From: Clusia tigrina
Taxonomy: Eukaryota > Arthropoda > Insecta > Diptera > Clusiidae
Direction of reading: 5' to 3'
Length of the DNA stretch: 64,000 nt
NCBI GenBank assembly: GCA_920105625.2
Contig: OV050032.1
Span: forward strand, 127,517,829 to 127,581,828
A program made the translations under genes and the position numbers. Positions within the stretch are counted from its first letter, which is position 1; each line of letters starts with the position of its first letter. Shown here piece by piece: positions 21,208 to 33,829 of the stretch. Below the pieces are notes generated by a model that was not told the DNA's origin, ran no database searches, and was given only the letters and a program-made list of their open reading frames with translations.

Positions 21208-22189
21208 GGCTCTACCCACAGACCAGCTCACTGAGGAGCAGGCCAAATCGGTAGAGTGGGCAAGGGGGGTGCTATCCGGCTTGGGCAAACCGGCGGGTAC
21301 AGCCCCAAAGAGACAACGCTCGGCTGAAGAGGCGGGTGAGGTCGCTAAAAGACAAAAAGTCGGCGGCCAGAAATACCCATCCTACAGCGACGTTGTCAAA
21401 GGTGGGGGTGAGATGCTGGCCATCATCGACCGGAAGGAGGAGGAAGGGGTCATACCCAAAGAAAAGTGGAGGTGGGTGGAGCAAGCGATTGCCGAAGTCT
21501 ACCTCCAAGTTTTAGAGGAAAACCCTGGACCCCCCCCTTTCTGTCATGATGCGGGCTGGTATCAGGGCAGGGCCAAACTTATCGCATGCGATGACAGCAG
21601 GTCAGCCAACCTTTACAAGATCGCGGTAAGCAAGGTTGGCGAGATCTGGCCGGGAGCCAAGCTAGAAGCCGTCAGCAGGGAAGAAGTTCCCAGCAGACCC
21701 AGAGCCCGGGTCTGGATCCCGGCTAAGCCAGCTGAACCGGATAGAATAGAGGCGATCTTTAGATCGTGCAACAGGGAGCTGCCAACCTATAACTGGAAGG
21801 TAGCGAATCTCGAGGAGCCAGTGGAAGGAAGGAGGCAGGTGTTGCTGATACACAACGCTGAGTCTCTTGCCCCACTGGCAGAGAGAAACGGGGTAGTCAG
21901 GTTCGGGTTCGTTGACGCGACCGTCCGGATCTACCGCAGTGACGAGCAAGTTTTGGAGCTGGAGGAGATAGAGGGTGACAAGGCTAGCGAGGCTGGCGGT
22001 GGTGAAGAAGGGTTGTCCAGCAGCCAAAGGTCGGCCGACTCAGAGCAGCTGACCGGGGTCGGGCAGCTCTTTGAGGAGGACGACCTGCTTGACTACACCG
22101 AAGAAGAAGAGGACGCGGACGTTACGATGGTGGAGGCAAGAAGGACAGATTCTTATGAAGCTGATCCAAATCAACCTCCACCATTGTAA
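21208..22189 (+). pseudogene. LINE-A ORF1, 3' part with DUF4780-like domain
   Basis: This continues the ORF1 frame from 11812. A basic linker (KRQRSAEEAGEVAKRQK) is followed by a globular region. Its blocks RARVWIPAKPAEPDRIEAI, CNRELPTYNWKVANL and VVRFGFVDATVRIYRS resemble DUF4780, a domain frequent in ORF1-like proteins of insect LINEs. The C-terminus is acidic. I see no CCHC knuckle, unlike Jockey-type ORF1 proteins. It overlaps the ORF2 start (22148) by 42 bases. Role: RNA-binding ORF1 protein, by analogy. Confidence 0.7.
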
Positions 22190-25100
22190 ACTCGCCTCTG
22201 CGAACTTGATGGTCCGCCTGGGTTCCGGTGGTTTTGACGTGGCCCTCATCCAAGAGCCGTGGATATGCGGCAACAAAATCTGCGGTTTGAAGATGAGAGG
22301 TTTCAAGATGATAGCCGCTCAGAGCACAGGTAAGCCTCGTGCTTGTATAGTTGCAAAGGATAACATTAACATTTTTTGCTCCCACAGTTAAGTAATGGCG
22401 ATACGGTGGCGGCAAGCATTGAGCTGCAAAATAGCAGTCTCTGGGTAGCCTCCGCATTTATGCCTCACGACAAGGTCGCTCCACCAGAGGAGGTTCGGAC
22501 ATTGGTCATGGAGGCAGCCGCAGCCAAAAGGAACTTGGTTGTCTCCAGTGACGTAAACGCACACAACACTTTGTGGGGAAGCTCAAACACTAACGCAAGA
22601 GGTGAGTCAGTTTTAGACTTCATTATAGAGAATAAGCTTAGTGTGGTAAATTTAGGCTCAGAGCCGACGTTTATAATACAAAATAGAAGGGAAGTGTTAG
22701 ATATTACCCTGACCTTCGATAACTTCGCTAACAATATAAAAAGATGGAGAGTGTCGAATGAAAATTCCTACTCTGACCATCGCTATATAGAATACGAAGT
22801 GAACTTCCCACGAGCTCCAGTTAAGACCTTTAGAAATATACGGAGAACGGACTGGGGGAAGTATAGGAAAACTCTCAGGGCCTCGCTGCCAATAAATCCC
22901 CCGTCTGATCCCACAGACCCTGTGGAATTAGACGGGCTGATCAATCAGGTAACCACGGCCCTGAATAGTTCACTGACAGCCGGGTGCCCGGTTGTAAAAC
23001 TGAGAGGCAAGGACAAACCACCTTGGTGGTCAATGGATCTAGGCCTTCTCCGGAAGTCCAACAGGCGGCTATTTAACAGGGCTAAAACTTCGGGTCTGCC
23101 CGCGGACTGGGAAGCCTACAAGGCTGAGCTAAAAATATACAAGAAAGCAATCAGAATTGCGCAGCGACAGTCCTGGCAAAAATATTGTAGGGATGTGGAA
23201 GAAACATCGGAAGCAGCTAGACTAAGAAGAATCCTAGCGAGGACACCACACAACCTGGGCTACCTTAAAAGTCCGGGTGATATGTGGAGTGAATCGAGCG
23301 AGGAATCTTTGGCTCTTCTCTTAGATACGCATTTTCCAGGCAGTAGCACAGTGGAGGGTGATAACCCGACACCTAGGGGCAGGCAGTCTGAGATAGGGAA
23401 TGCGATAGTTACAGTCGAGAAAGTTCAGTGGGCCATTAACACCTTTGGTCCATATAAATCTCCGGGTCCGGATGGAATCTATCCAGCTGAACTGCAACAA
23501 TCACGGGACATAATTACGCCCTGGGTTGTGACTGCAATTAGAAGCTGTCTAAACATGGGCTATATTCCGCTGAGATGGAGAGAAACGAAGGTTTCCTTCA
23601 TACCCAAGGCAGGCAGGTCCTCTCATGTAAATCCTAAAGAATTCAGACCAATCAGTCTCATGTCTTTCCTCCTAAAAACACTGGAGAGAGTGATGGATGC
23701 ACACTTACGGGAAGCTATACCAACTGGTAGAATCTCCTCGGCACAACATGCATACACGAAGGGCAAATCGACAGAGACGGCGTTACACGTACTTATTGGT
23801 ATAGTGGAAAAAGCCATCCAGCAGAAAGATTTCGCACTAGCGGCATTCATTGACATAGAAGGCGCTTTCAACAACATAAATGCGAACGCGATTACGGGAG
23901 CGTTAGAAGCTCTGGGCGTCGATCCTAATATGGTAGCGATGGTAGAAATGATACTCGTCAGTAGAAGGGTAACTGCCAGCTTAGGTTCCCACACCTTAAG
24001 CAGACAGGTCTGCAGAGGCACTCCTCAGGGAGGAGTCCTCTCCCCCTGCTCTGGAATTTGGCGGTAAATTCAGTACTGCTAGCCTTAGAGAGGGAGGGTT
24101 GCCATGTCGTCGCCTACGCTGATGACTTGGCAATTGTGATCAGAGGGAAATATCCAAACACTCTTATGGATATTTTGCGCTCTAGCATGGCCACGCTTAC
24201 TGGTTGGACGGGAAGAAGGGGATTAGGGTTAAACCCTGAGAAAATGGAATTAATCCTCTTTTCTAAGAAAAATAGATCTCCTGAGGTCTCCCCGCTAATA
24301 TACAAAGGTGTGGAAATTCCGATGAAGGCGACAGTTAGATATTTGGGACTAGTACTAGATAGAAAACTTACCTGGAAACCCAATATTGAAGAAAGAGTCA
24401 GGAAGGCCAATATTGCTTTGTACACATGTAAAAAAGCGGTCGGAATCAGGTGGGGGCTATCCCCACGAATTATGCACTGGCTATACATTTCGGTGGTCAG
24501 ACCCATATTGCTATATGGAATACTGGTATGGTGGCCAGCCACTCAGAAACAAAGCTATTTGAAGCTTCTGAGCAAGGTCCAAAGAAGCGCTTTTTTATGT
24601 ATCTCTGGTGCCTTAAGGACCATGCCTACTAAAGCTTTAGAATTAATTCTCAACCTACCTACATTAGAGCTGGTAGGGAAACAAGTGGCCGCCACATCAG
24701 CACTAAGGCTGAAATGTGCGGCGTTATGGCATGATCGGCAGATTGGTCACTCGACTATTGCGCATACCTAGAGTAGTTCTGTCCAACACATTGAGAACTC
24801 TATACCTAATCTCAACTTCGATAGGCACTTCCAGACATATATTCCGTCTAGAAGAGAGTGGCAAACACCAATGCCATGGAGAAGGGGGAACTTAATTTCT
24901 ACACTGACGGATCCAAACTTGACGATAGAGTCGGTTTTGGAGTTTTCTCACAAGAATTGGGACTGGAACTTTCTTTCCGTCTCCCCGACCACTGCAGTGT
25001 TTATCAAGCAGAGGTCCTAGCCAAAAAGGTAGCCGTCTACTTAAATAAACATGCCGTAACAAGAAATATTATAAATATCTACTCGGATAGCCAGGCGGCC

Positions 25101-25733
25101 ATCTTGTCAATGAATTCGGTGGCACTGAAATCAAAGGTTGCTCAGGACTGCCGAGCAGCCCTAAATGATATCAGTACCGCTTTCAAGGTACGCCTTATAT
25201 GGGTTCCGGGGCATAGAGATATTGCGGGAAACTGTAGGGCTGATGACTTAGCCAGACGGGGTACCAACCTTCCTTTAGGCATGGACAGATGTGAAATTGG
25301 AATACCTATTGCCACCTGCAAACTGATGCTGAAGGATAGGGTCGTGCGTGAGACTAATGGGTCTTGGGCAGAAGAGGGCACTTGCTTAACGACTAGGCTA
25401 ATGTGGCCGGAACTTAATAGTAGGAAATCTAGAGACTTGCTTGCCCTGCCGAGAGAGAATATCTCTAAGGTCGTGGCATGTATTACTGGTCACTGGCTTT
25501 TCGGCAGACATGCTATCAGGCTGGGAGTATTCTCTCATGAATACTCCAGAAGCTGTGGGGATGAGGAGGAGGAGGAGACTGTGGAGCATCTCTTCTGTAG
25601 TTGCCCCGCTCTGGCCAGAAGCAGAGCGGGCTCTTTAGGCAAATTCGCTTTTAGCTCTCTTACAGAGGTGTCTAGCGCGAAGATCAAACAAATCCTGCGC
25701 TTTATTAGGGCTTCAAAATGGTTCGACGAGTGA
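22148..25733 (+). pseudogene. LINE-A ORF2: endonuclease, reverse transcriptase, RNase H
   Basis: It starts MKLIQINLHHCKLAS. The APE endonuclease spans about 22150-22800 (ALIQEPW; later SDVNAHNTLWG and YSDHRYIEY). Reverse transcriptase is at about 23430-24560 (SPGPDGIYPAE, AFIDIEGAFNNI, GTPQGGVLSP, YADDLAIV at 24113). RNase H is at about 24880-25260 (FYTDGSKLDD, YSDSQAAILS, VPGHRDIAGN), and a C-terminal zinc motif (C...EHLFCSCPAL) at about 25550-25620. Lesions: one base missing in a T-run at 22372-22377, one missing in the C-run near 24047, a TAG at 24769 and a frameshift near 24883. Three of the four look like single-base slips in homopolymers or point changes, so decay is fairly recent. Confidence 0.9.
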
Positions 25734-25816
25734 ATCGGAGGTGCGTTGTGGCGCGGTGGTATCACAATGGACCCATGGTGGTCTGAGTGAGCTGGTCCTT
25801 GAACTGGCTGCCACAT

Positions 25817-25836
25817 TAACCTAACCTAACCTAATG
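25817..25836 (+). repeat. LINE-A 3' tail of CCTAA repeats
   Basis: TTAACCTAACCTAACCTAA ends the LINE. Such short tandem tails are common in non-LTR elements in place of poly-A. A similar tail is at 43630-43650. Confidence 0.75.
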
Positions 25837-28800
25837 CTTGAATTTTATAGCGATGCTTGTGGTGCGGATTTACACCCTGGTTGTGGTGCTAGGAGCCCTG
25901 GTCGGTGCTTTGTCTTCCAGCATGCCCCGGCCTTACTTCCTATCAGGCGCGCACTACATTTTAAGTTCGCTGATGTGAGCAGTTCTTCTCTGTCTATCCC
26001 CTTGCCGTATCACTTTGACTATATCTGGCGAAACAAAGCTCTGCACCCTGTATGGCCCATCTGTCGCGGGGCCAGCTTTGCAGCGTGGGGGAGGTATTGT
26101 TGTTTTAAGAGCACCATCTATCGCGGGGCATGGTCTGCAGCGTTGGGGAGGTGATGTTGTTTTAAGAGTACCGTTTGTCCAATGGCTGTTTCTTCTTACT
26201 TCTATACTTCCTTCAGCTGCTCTGACCGCTCCTTGGGGTTTTGTCGTGGTTGACCGGTTCCCATTGTGGGTTCGTCGTATACGGTCTTGGGGAGTCGTGG
26301 TTCGCGTTCTTGTACTAAGTACGTGGGGCTAAACCGGTTGTCCCCGAAAAACTGGTGTTGATGGCCATAGTTACTTCGGGTCATCCCACATCTGCTGCTG
26401 CTTGTCTGCGAACTGCGCAATCATGGTCTTAATAGTGCGCTAAACTGAATTTTCTTGTGTTATATATGGTGCCGTGAACTGTTGTCTTATCCCGTAGTCC
26501 TTTTTGAACCGTTTGAAAGATCGGCCGGAAAACTGTGAACCGTTATCGGTGCCCAGGGCCTTTGGGACTCCAATGCGGGCTTAGACTCCCGAAACGCGCG
26601 CTGTAAAGTATCGGTGGTGGCTTTTCTGAGTGGAGCCATCTCAGTCTATTTGCTGAATTTGTCGTGGAATACTATAATCATGGTATTCCCATGCTTTGAG
26701 CGAGGTAAAAATAGTACGAAATCGGCGCACAGGAAGGCCCAGGGCTCCTCGGGGATAGGCGTCAGCATTTCCCCAGCCATTTATTATTGGCTGGGCTTCT
26801 TTTTTTTTTGCACAGTTTACAATGAAGAACGTAGCGGTTGGTGTCCCGGAACAGTCCTGGCCAGTATAACCTGTTTGCAACTCGGGCTATCCTTTTCCGG
26901 ATGCCTAGGTGTCCTGCGGTTGGCGCGTCGTGGTTCTCTTGCAAAATGAGTACCCTCAGAGGCCTAGGTACGCATAGCTTCCATGGTGTACAGTCCTCAT
27001 CACCCGTGCGATTTGGTATATGGCGATACAGCTGCCCGTTTTCCAAGGTGCAGTCGGAGAATTTAGCCGGGTTGGCCAGTACTTCTCTTTTCCACTTGAG
27101 CCACCGCTTGCAATTTTGCTCCGATTGGTCCTGTACGGTGACAGCGCATGCAGCTTCCACTGGTTACCTTGATAATGCGTCTGCCAGTACATCTAATTTC
27201 CCCTTGCGATACTGTACCTCAAACGAATGCTGCTGGAGTTTTAGTGCCCACCGTGCTATACGTCCTAAAGGGATCTCTATGGAATTTAGCCACTTCAGTG
27301 ATAGGTGGGCGGTGATCACAGTGAAGTGGTAACCTTCCAGATATGCCTGCATTTTCCGGATGCCCCGTATTATGGCCAGACACTCCTTCTCAGTTGAGGA
27401 GTAATTTAATTCGGCTCTATTCAGGTATCTGCTATCACTCGCTCAGCCCCCTCGATCTCCTGCGTAAGCACTGCTCCCAACCCGTAGTCACTAGCGTCGG
27501 TCTGGAGCGTGAACTTTTGACGAAAGTCTGGGCAACCAAGGATCGGAGCTTCCATTAATCGTTTTTTCAATAATTCAAAGGCCTCCTGTTGCTCTGTACC
27601 CCATCGGAAATATCTTCCTTTTTTTAGTAGTGCCGTTGAAGGGTGTACTGCTTTTGCAAAGTCGGGTACTAAACGGTGGTACCAATTTGCGATGCCCAAG
27701 CAGCGGCGTAGCTATCGTACGTTCTGGGGTGCTTGCAACCCCCGTATGGCAGCGATTGTATCTGGGTCGGTATGTATGCCCGTGTCGCTGACCACGTGTT
27801 CCAGATATTTCAGCTCCTTCCGAGAGAATGCTCACTTCTCTAGGTTTAGTTTTAACTTTGCTCCCTTAAGCGTCGGAACACTCCTCCGAACTCCTACAGG
27901 TTTCTCATGTGCTTCTCTAGATCTCTCCCTGTGACAATGATGTGATCAAGGTAGGCAAATGCGTGTGGCTCCATGTAGTGGCCAAAAACTTGATCCAGTG
28001 CTCTCTGAAACGTGGCTGGTGCGGAGTGCAGTCCGAAATGCATAATAGCTGAAAGAGGCCTCTGGTGGGTACCGTGGATGCGGTATACTACTTGCTGTGC
28101 TCCTCCATTGGTATCTGCCAATACCCGTTTTTCAGATCGAAACTACTGATGAATGTAGCCTCACGCAGTCGGTCAAAAATGTGGTGGATTCGCGGTAGTG
28201 GATATGCGTTGGGTATTGAACTGGCGTTGACTTGCGGGATCGATACAGCCTTTAGCTATCAAATCGTCCACTTCCGCGCCAATTATTTCCTGCTGCGCTG
28301 GCTTTTTCGGGTAGTATCGTTGTTTGATGGGCCGGTCATCGCGCATCAGTATATTGTATCAGTACCTTGCTTCATCCATCTTTCCTTCATCCGTAGCGGC
28401 TTCCTGACGTATGGTTGTGCATGAAGCGGTAAGTTGAGTTTGCACACCATCCAACCTAGGGGGGACCTAGCTGAATTCCCTGGCCTCCAAATGTCAGGGA
28501 TAGGCCTGGCTGTGCATTACGTCCAGGCCGACTAGGTCGGCAGTGGATTCGGGTATGTTAAGTAGCTCCAGCTGCCATACCTTTCCTCCAAGCTTGACAC
28601 ACGTCACAAACACTTGAGTAATATCTCTTGTTCGACCATCCGTTATCCGTGCTCTAGTAGTTATCCGTGTAGAGTTTACTCTACCGGTGGTAGCACCTAA
28701 ATGGGAGATGAGTCGCTCGCTTATAAAACTCCTTGTGGCGCCTGTGTCAACTGTGGTCGTAACGTCTTCTCTGCCAATGGTGACGGCTGCACAGCTACGC

Positions 28801-29024
28801 TGTCTATAGTGCGTGCTGTAATTATTGCGTTTGATTCTTGTTGTCGCTGGACTGCTGCATGCCACGTTGCTGGCGGCAGCCCCGCTCGTTTCCCCCTACT
28901 GTTCTACAGCATTCAACTGTTCTAGTGCCTCTCTTTCCGGACTCCCAACAGAAAAGTACTTGGTCGTTGCAGTCATGTCCCGAGTGCTCGAGCACCCTTC
29001 TCAGGACAACGAGGTCCAACGCTA
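25837..29024 (-). pseudogene. Older reverse copy of the ULP-element gag-pol
   Basis: Reverse-strand order from 29024 is: end of gag with the second knuckle (CWESGKRGTRTVEC) and the conserved GGGGGAAAC frameshift site; protease with DTGATRSFISERL (28.8 kb); RT; RNase H (about 27.2-27.7 kb); integrase zinc and core pieces (26.4-27.1 kb); and the pol C-terminus (RTAHISELKM) near 25.96 kb. Many frameshifts and deletions interrupt it, and part of the RT is rearranged. No LTR flanks it and no protease ORF of the ULP kind follows. Its left end abuts the LINE-A tail exactly and its right end abuts LINE-B. It gives a useful ancestral comparison for the young copy. Confidence 0.85.
26056..26180 (+). 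repeat. Local direct duplication of about 60 bp
   Basis: Two diverged copies of a unit containing ATC.GTCGCGGGGC..G.. and GTATTGTTGTTTTAAGAG-type sequence lie side by side inside the C-terminal part of the reverse pol relic. They look like a local slippage duplication. Confidence 0.6.
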
Positions 29025-29025
29025 G

Positions 29026-30960
29026 TGCAGACAGGTTCAACCCAAATATAATCACGAAACCTAATTTGAATTGGTATATCCATACCTTCAAACTATACAA
29101 AGCATCTGAAGCAGATGGTGTCGCTCTAATCAAGATTCAGTAGTCAGAGTATCTGATAATCGAGTCGCTGCTCAAGATCTACAAAGGTTGTGACAAGAGC
29201 TCGCACAAAACTCCAGGGGACTTAAGTCTCTTTGGTCTGTCCTTCTTCTGTCTGAAAATTTTAGAAAGATTTTTAGACATTCACTTGAGGCTCCAGGTGG
29301 ACAGACAGAAACTGTCAATGTCTCAGCATGCCTACTTCAAGGATAAATCGGTGCAGACTGCATTACATTCCTTAGTCTCTAGTATTGAGTAATCCCTGCA
29401 TAACAAGGATGTCACCCTAGTTGCTTTCCTGGACATTGAGGAAGCTGTTACCCACATCCAACCAGACGCAATAATCGGATGCGTTGCGAGACTTGGAGGT
29501 GAACCCCGCTATTAGCAGGTGGATTGAAAACATCCTTATGGGCAGGATAATCAATTCACAGCTGGGGACGGCGTTGGCCAAAGTATCCGTGAGCAGACGC
29601 ACATCGCAAGGTAGACTTGCAAGGTGGTTGCGTATTCGGACAATGTTCGCAAGGTAGAGTTGCAAGGTGGTTGCGTATTCGGACAATGTTTATATCAGTA
29701 TCTCCGGCAAGCATATATCTGCAAGGTTGCTCTGTGCTCTTGCAAAAGAGTTGTACGACTCCAACGGCAGCTTTAAACGTAATGTTTCGTTTGCTGCCTG
29801 TCAACCCTTTTGGCGTAAAAATAGCTACAAATTCAGCTATAAAGCTAGAGCCTACGCATCAATGGTATGCCAGGAACGAAGGTCATGCGTCTTTCTTACG
29901 ACGTTTCGAGGGTATTGCTGTCTCTTTCGATTAATTCACACCAATTTATGGCTTCAATGGCAGGTGCAGGATGTCCATTCGTTCCTGGACGACGCCCCCT
30001 CCTCCTATGTAAAATGGACTCATATCTATACAGATGGATCCAAGTTACAAGTGCGGGTGGGACGTGGTGTTATGTCAGAAGACTTGGACATTAAAATGTT
30101 CTTAGGCTTCTCGAACAATGCAGTGTTTTTCAGACTGAGGTAGCGGCTATTGATTCAGCACTGTTTTGGCTTACGAAGAAGAAAGAATCTGGACAAAATA
30201 TTTGAATTCTATCTGACAGACTAGCGGCTTTGCGCTCCCTGGATTAGGATATTATCACCTCAAAAGCCATCAAGACCTACCGCAAATTTTTCAGACGAGA
30301 TAGTTAAGCAGACCTGTCTGCATTTGAGCTAGGTTCCCGGCCAAATGGATATACCAGGGAACTGTAAGGTGGATGAACATGCCCTTGAGGGTACTACCAT
30401 ATCGATTGAAGCCGATATGTCAAACTTCAGTACTCCTATTGCCACATGTAAGATCTTAATCAATACAGTATTCTTTGGTACAGTGGGTATGCGTTGGTCT
30501 GAAGGTACAGTATGCAAAATAGCTTGAAAAACCTGGCCAGAAATAAATGTCAATCGATCACAAGGTGTATTATCTGTAAATAGACAGTCTCCTAACGGGA
30601 TACTGGAACCAGCCTAATCATGGTACTAGGCTGGGGATTGACTGAATTGGCGTCTCCAGAAGTTGCATGGACGAGAAGGGCCAAAATTCCATATAACACC
30701 TGTTATACATGTGTCAGTCATTGTTCAGAAGGAGGCACACTTCCTGGGTTACCACTTTGTGGACTCTTTTAGAGATAAAAGAGTAGATAAGTTCCATCAA
30801 CTGCTTCAGTAAGAGTTCCAAATCGCTGACCGCCTGAAAGGAATGAGACATGTATCTCATGCGGTATCGCAAGGGTCAATGATGGCCAAAGTGCGCCCCT
30901 CTGGCTACTGCTTTACCTACCTACCTAAGGATGATGTCAAGGATCGTCTGTTAGGAGTAA
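29026..30960 (+). pseudogene. LINE-B fragment: reverse transcriptase to RNase H and tail
   Basis: It starts within the reverse transcriptase (YKASEADGVALIKIQ, the diverged form of the K-GPDG motif), continues through palm motif A (FLDIEEA) and a thumb region, then RNase H near 30.0-30.5 kb (HIYTDGSKLQVRVGRGV) and a C-terminal region. It is close to the 41.4-41.86 kb piece in sequence, with different stops, so it is the same family. Numerous frameshifts and stops make it non-coding. The 3' end is unclear and set where recognisable sequence ends. Confidence 0.75.
29605..29690 (+). repeat. 43-bp tandem duplication
   Basis: Two nearly identical 43-bp units (from 29605 and 29648), starting CGCAAGGTAGA and ending GGACAATGTT, lie in the LINE-B relic. 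There is one substitution in the first third. Confidence 0.85.
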
Positions 30961-31617
30961 TAAATTTGGGTTCTGACCATTTGCTACAGATAAATAAGGT
31001 TAGCTGTTAAAATATACTCATACAATGCCTGAGTTACGATGTTTAAATAAAAGAACCTTTCCACTTCACAATCAATTTTATAATGAACAAATTATTTTAA
31101 GGTACAAGTATTTATATGCTAAAATATGCCTATACTAAAGAAATTAATTTCATGAATTTACATTGAATTTTAGTTGGATGATTATTGCGAATTTAAGTTG
31201 GAGATTTTACAAAGAATTTTATGCTGGATGATGTTATGCGGCCCATAGACGATACATCATGATCATACTCATTCGGGTACGTGTTGAATGAAGCTCCGCC
31301 ACAGACGAGTGATCAAAATCGAAGATCATCATTTTTTTATAGTCGTCGTTGAGTGAGGTTGTCATGTCTCTGTCGGATGACGAAGTTTTGTGTGCGCTAG
31401 CGCTTGTACTGTGCAAGGAAAAATTGTAAAAAAAAATAAAAAAACGATTTTGAATGAAAGAAAGGTACAAACGAAATAGTACAATAGGGTAAAAACATAT
31501 GAAATCAACCGAAAATATTAACATTTCTGACCTCATCACCTCCAAATTTGATAAGATTTTGTACACATGATCTATGGATCGGCACAATAATATTTGCCAA
31601 CTTTCAGACATATAGCC

Positions 31618-32080
31618 TTCAAACTTTCAGAATTATGGCCATTCCAAGTTGGCAAAAATCAATAAAAATGCACTCAGATGCCTTAACACAATTTTTAATA
31701 TCTCGAAAAGTATTCATTGTACGTTAATAATCAAGGGCTCATTTTGCAGACAAAAACATACGCCATTCAAAAAATTTTTTTTTTTAAATTTTCGATCAAG
31801 GATAATGTAAATAAAAAAAGGACTAAAATTTCCAAAGGATATATCTCGAAAATCAATATTTCTAAAAATTTCAAAAAAATATATGTTAATTCTTATTATG
31901 TTTTGTACAAGTCTGCCAAATTTCAATGTGGAGTCTTTATTACAACATGAGTTATTAAGAAAAAAGCAGGCGATGTATTTAATGAAATGTACCAAAATAC
32001 AAAAAGGTGACAAATTACAAAAAGAAGGACAAATCAAATGTAGGGGAACTTTTTCGACTTTTCTTTGCTTAAACCTTTAA
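31618..32080. repeat. Long inner inverted arm, left
   Basis: Inverted counterpart of 34290-34742. Shared landmarks are the GGCCATAATTCTGAAAG block, TCGAAAAGTATTCATTGTAC, AAGGGCTCATTTTGCAGAC and GAACTTTTTCGACTTTTC. Similarity is high over about 450 bp with small indels in A/T runs. Confidence 0.85.
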
Positions 32081-32137
32081 TAAAAATTACAACATAATGT
32101 ATTATCATTATTAAACACTTTATTACAGTATATTTAT

Positions 32138-33829
32138 TTATTTCTGAAGGATTTCAATTACAAAATCTGCATCTGCCGAGTAACGCTTGACTTTAATTTT
32201 TTTTTTATCTACAGGTTCAATAGAATGCAGCTTTTGAGTTCCAGGAATAGTACGCAAATCTTTAAAACGAATTTGAAGGAACCGTGCTTCTTCTTCGTGG
32301 TCTTTTAGAGTTAAAAACTCGAAATTACAGTTCAAAAGATTTTGCAGGCACCATTCATATAATTGTTATGGAGTATTTATTTGACCTTGTAATGGACGCT
32401 GTAAACTAGCTCGACGTGCCTCTCTCTTTACGGTACCTCCAAGACCGTCACTTGGGCCTTTTCCATGGCTTGTTGCAAAAAAATGCCACTCAGCATTACA
32501 TCCAAAATCTTCCATATGATAACATAAATTGATAAAGTTCTTTTTATTTTTAACCTGGGCAGCACTACCGTCTGAAAAATACGTGATTTTCTTCGGGGTT
32601 GTTTTAAACTTTTTTCTCAAAAATACATTCAGGTGGCGATGGAACAGGTGAACAGCTACAGAATCGTGTACAAGACAATCAGATATTATTATGAAGTTTG
32701 TATGTTGTGTTTTTCCATCTGATTTAAAATAAATAGCAATTGGGTATAAAGTGGCCTGGAAGTTGTTCCAGTGAAATCCCTGGACTGCATCCTGAATAGT
32801 AAAAGAAGCATTTTCTGAAAAATCGCAAACTGCTATATACTCATTTTCTTCCAAATTTGATTTTCTTTCGCTCAGATATGCTGCCTGCTGTTTTGCAATA
32901 AATGAATGAGGTAATAGAATTTCAAGCTTCCTCGGACGAAGTTGGCAAAACTTGGAAATACCTATTTTTATTCCATCATGTCGTTCCTTGAATAAGGCGT
33001 ACATTTCTCTTAAGTTTCCAAGCAAAAGTCTTTTATTTTTCCTCACTTTAGTACCATTTTCAAAAACAGACACGAAATCTTTCTGTCCGGGCATACACCT
33101 GCTGACGTCATCGGATTCATAAAAGGATGTTACTAAACTGCTTGTCACTGGTGAAATTGGACTTCCCAGTTTTGGGTTAGGCGTACTCATCACACCCTTT
33201 GTTTCAGCCAAATGCTTACCTTTTCGCGCGATATAGTTTGTAACCAGGAATTCTTCCTCAATTTTATGTATTGTCCAGCTTTTTGGTAAAATTGTTAGCA
33301 GTTGGATTTTCTCACTAATTTTTGTTAATGTTTTAAACTTTTCTTTTAATTGTTCTATTATTTCGGATTGTGGGCACATATGCGAAGTTGATTGTGCTGA
33401 ACCGTGGAAAATTTTGTCTTGAATCGAATCACTTATTTTCCTGCATTTTGCATCTCTGTACCGTTTTTGATGTAACTTCTTCTTTTTTATCGGAGATTGT
33501 TCCAGATACGGTAAAGATTGGTTTAATTTTGAAATAGCAACTTCTTCCGTGCCTGACGCAATGTCATCTTCTTCCGTGCCTGACGCAATGTCATCGAAAG
33601 TATCTACATTTTCGTTTATGTCTGAACCTTTTTCCAAATTAGATTTATTCGATTTTTTCAGATGCGAAAATTTTATTCTACATGTCCCACAAATTTTATT
33701 TGAGATCGTAATGTTTTTATCCTTAGTATACTGTAGCATCCATTCTTGGACTTGTCTTAAACTTTTATTGCACCCAGTGTGACCGGATTTTTTAAAAGGA
33801 TTACAGCAAAATGTTGAATTGAATGGCAT
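32138..33829 (-). pseudogene. Transposase-like protein of the 31-36 kb DNA transposon (one stop)
   Basis: The reverse frame starts MPFNSTFCCNPFKKSG and is open for 487 codons. It stops at TAA 32366-32368, then continues in the same frame for about 75 more codons to 32138. The N-terminus has a possible zinc-binding part (CCNP...CNKS...CGTCRIKF). A basic linker (SPIKKKKLHQKRYR) follows, then a conserved block (LSTPNPK-like, with YESDDVSRCMPGQKDFVSVF). The C-terminal half carries AVCDFSENASF, TYFSDGSAAQVKNKK and WHFFATSHGKGPSDGLGG. The spaced Asp residues suggest an RNase H-like catalytic core. I recognise this as a widespread invertebrate transposase-like family but cannot name its superfamily. 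A 27-bp duplication repeats DDIASGTEE near residue 83. With a single nonsense codon this copy is recently dead or nearly intact. Confidence 0.75.

Larger units (their letters stand above)
11100..25836 (+). mobile_element. LINE-A, a non-LTR retrotransposon split by the ULP element
   Basis: Removing 11813-21207 leaves one LINE of about 5.3 kb. It has a 5' leader with a poly-A run at 11271-11285, ORF1 (11369-11812 joined to 21212-22189), an overlapping ORF2 (from 22148) with APE endonuclease, reverse transcriptase, RNase H and a C-terminal zinc motif, and a 3' end in CCTAA repeats (25817-25834). An RNase H after the reverse transcriptase places it in the I/LOA/R1-like part of LINE diversity. The 5' boundary is approximate. 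ORF2 carries about four lesions, so this copy is inactive. Confidence 0.8.

Noticed and set aside
25817..25836. Telomeric repeat
   Set aside because: Only three units, directly after a LINE 3' end.
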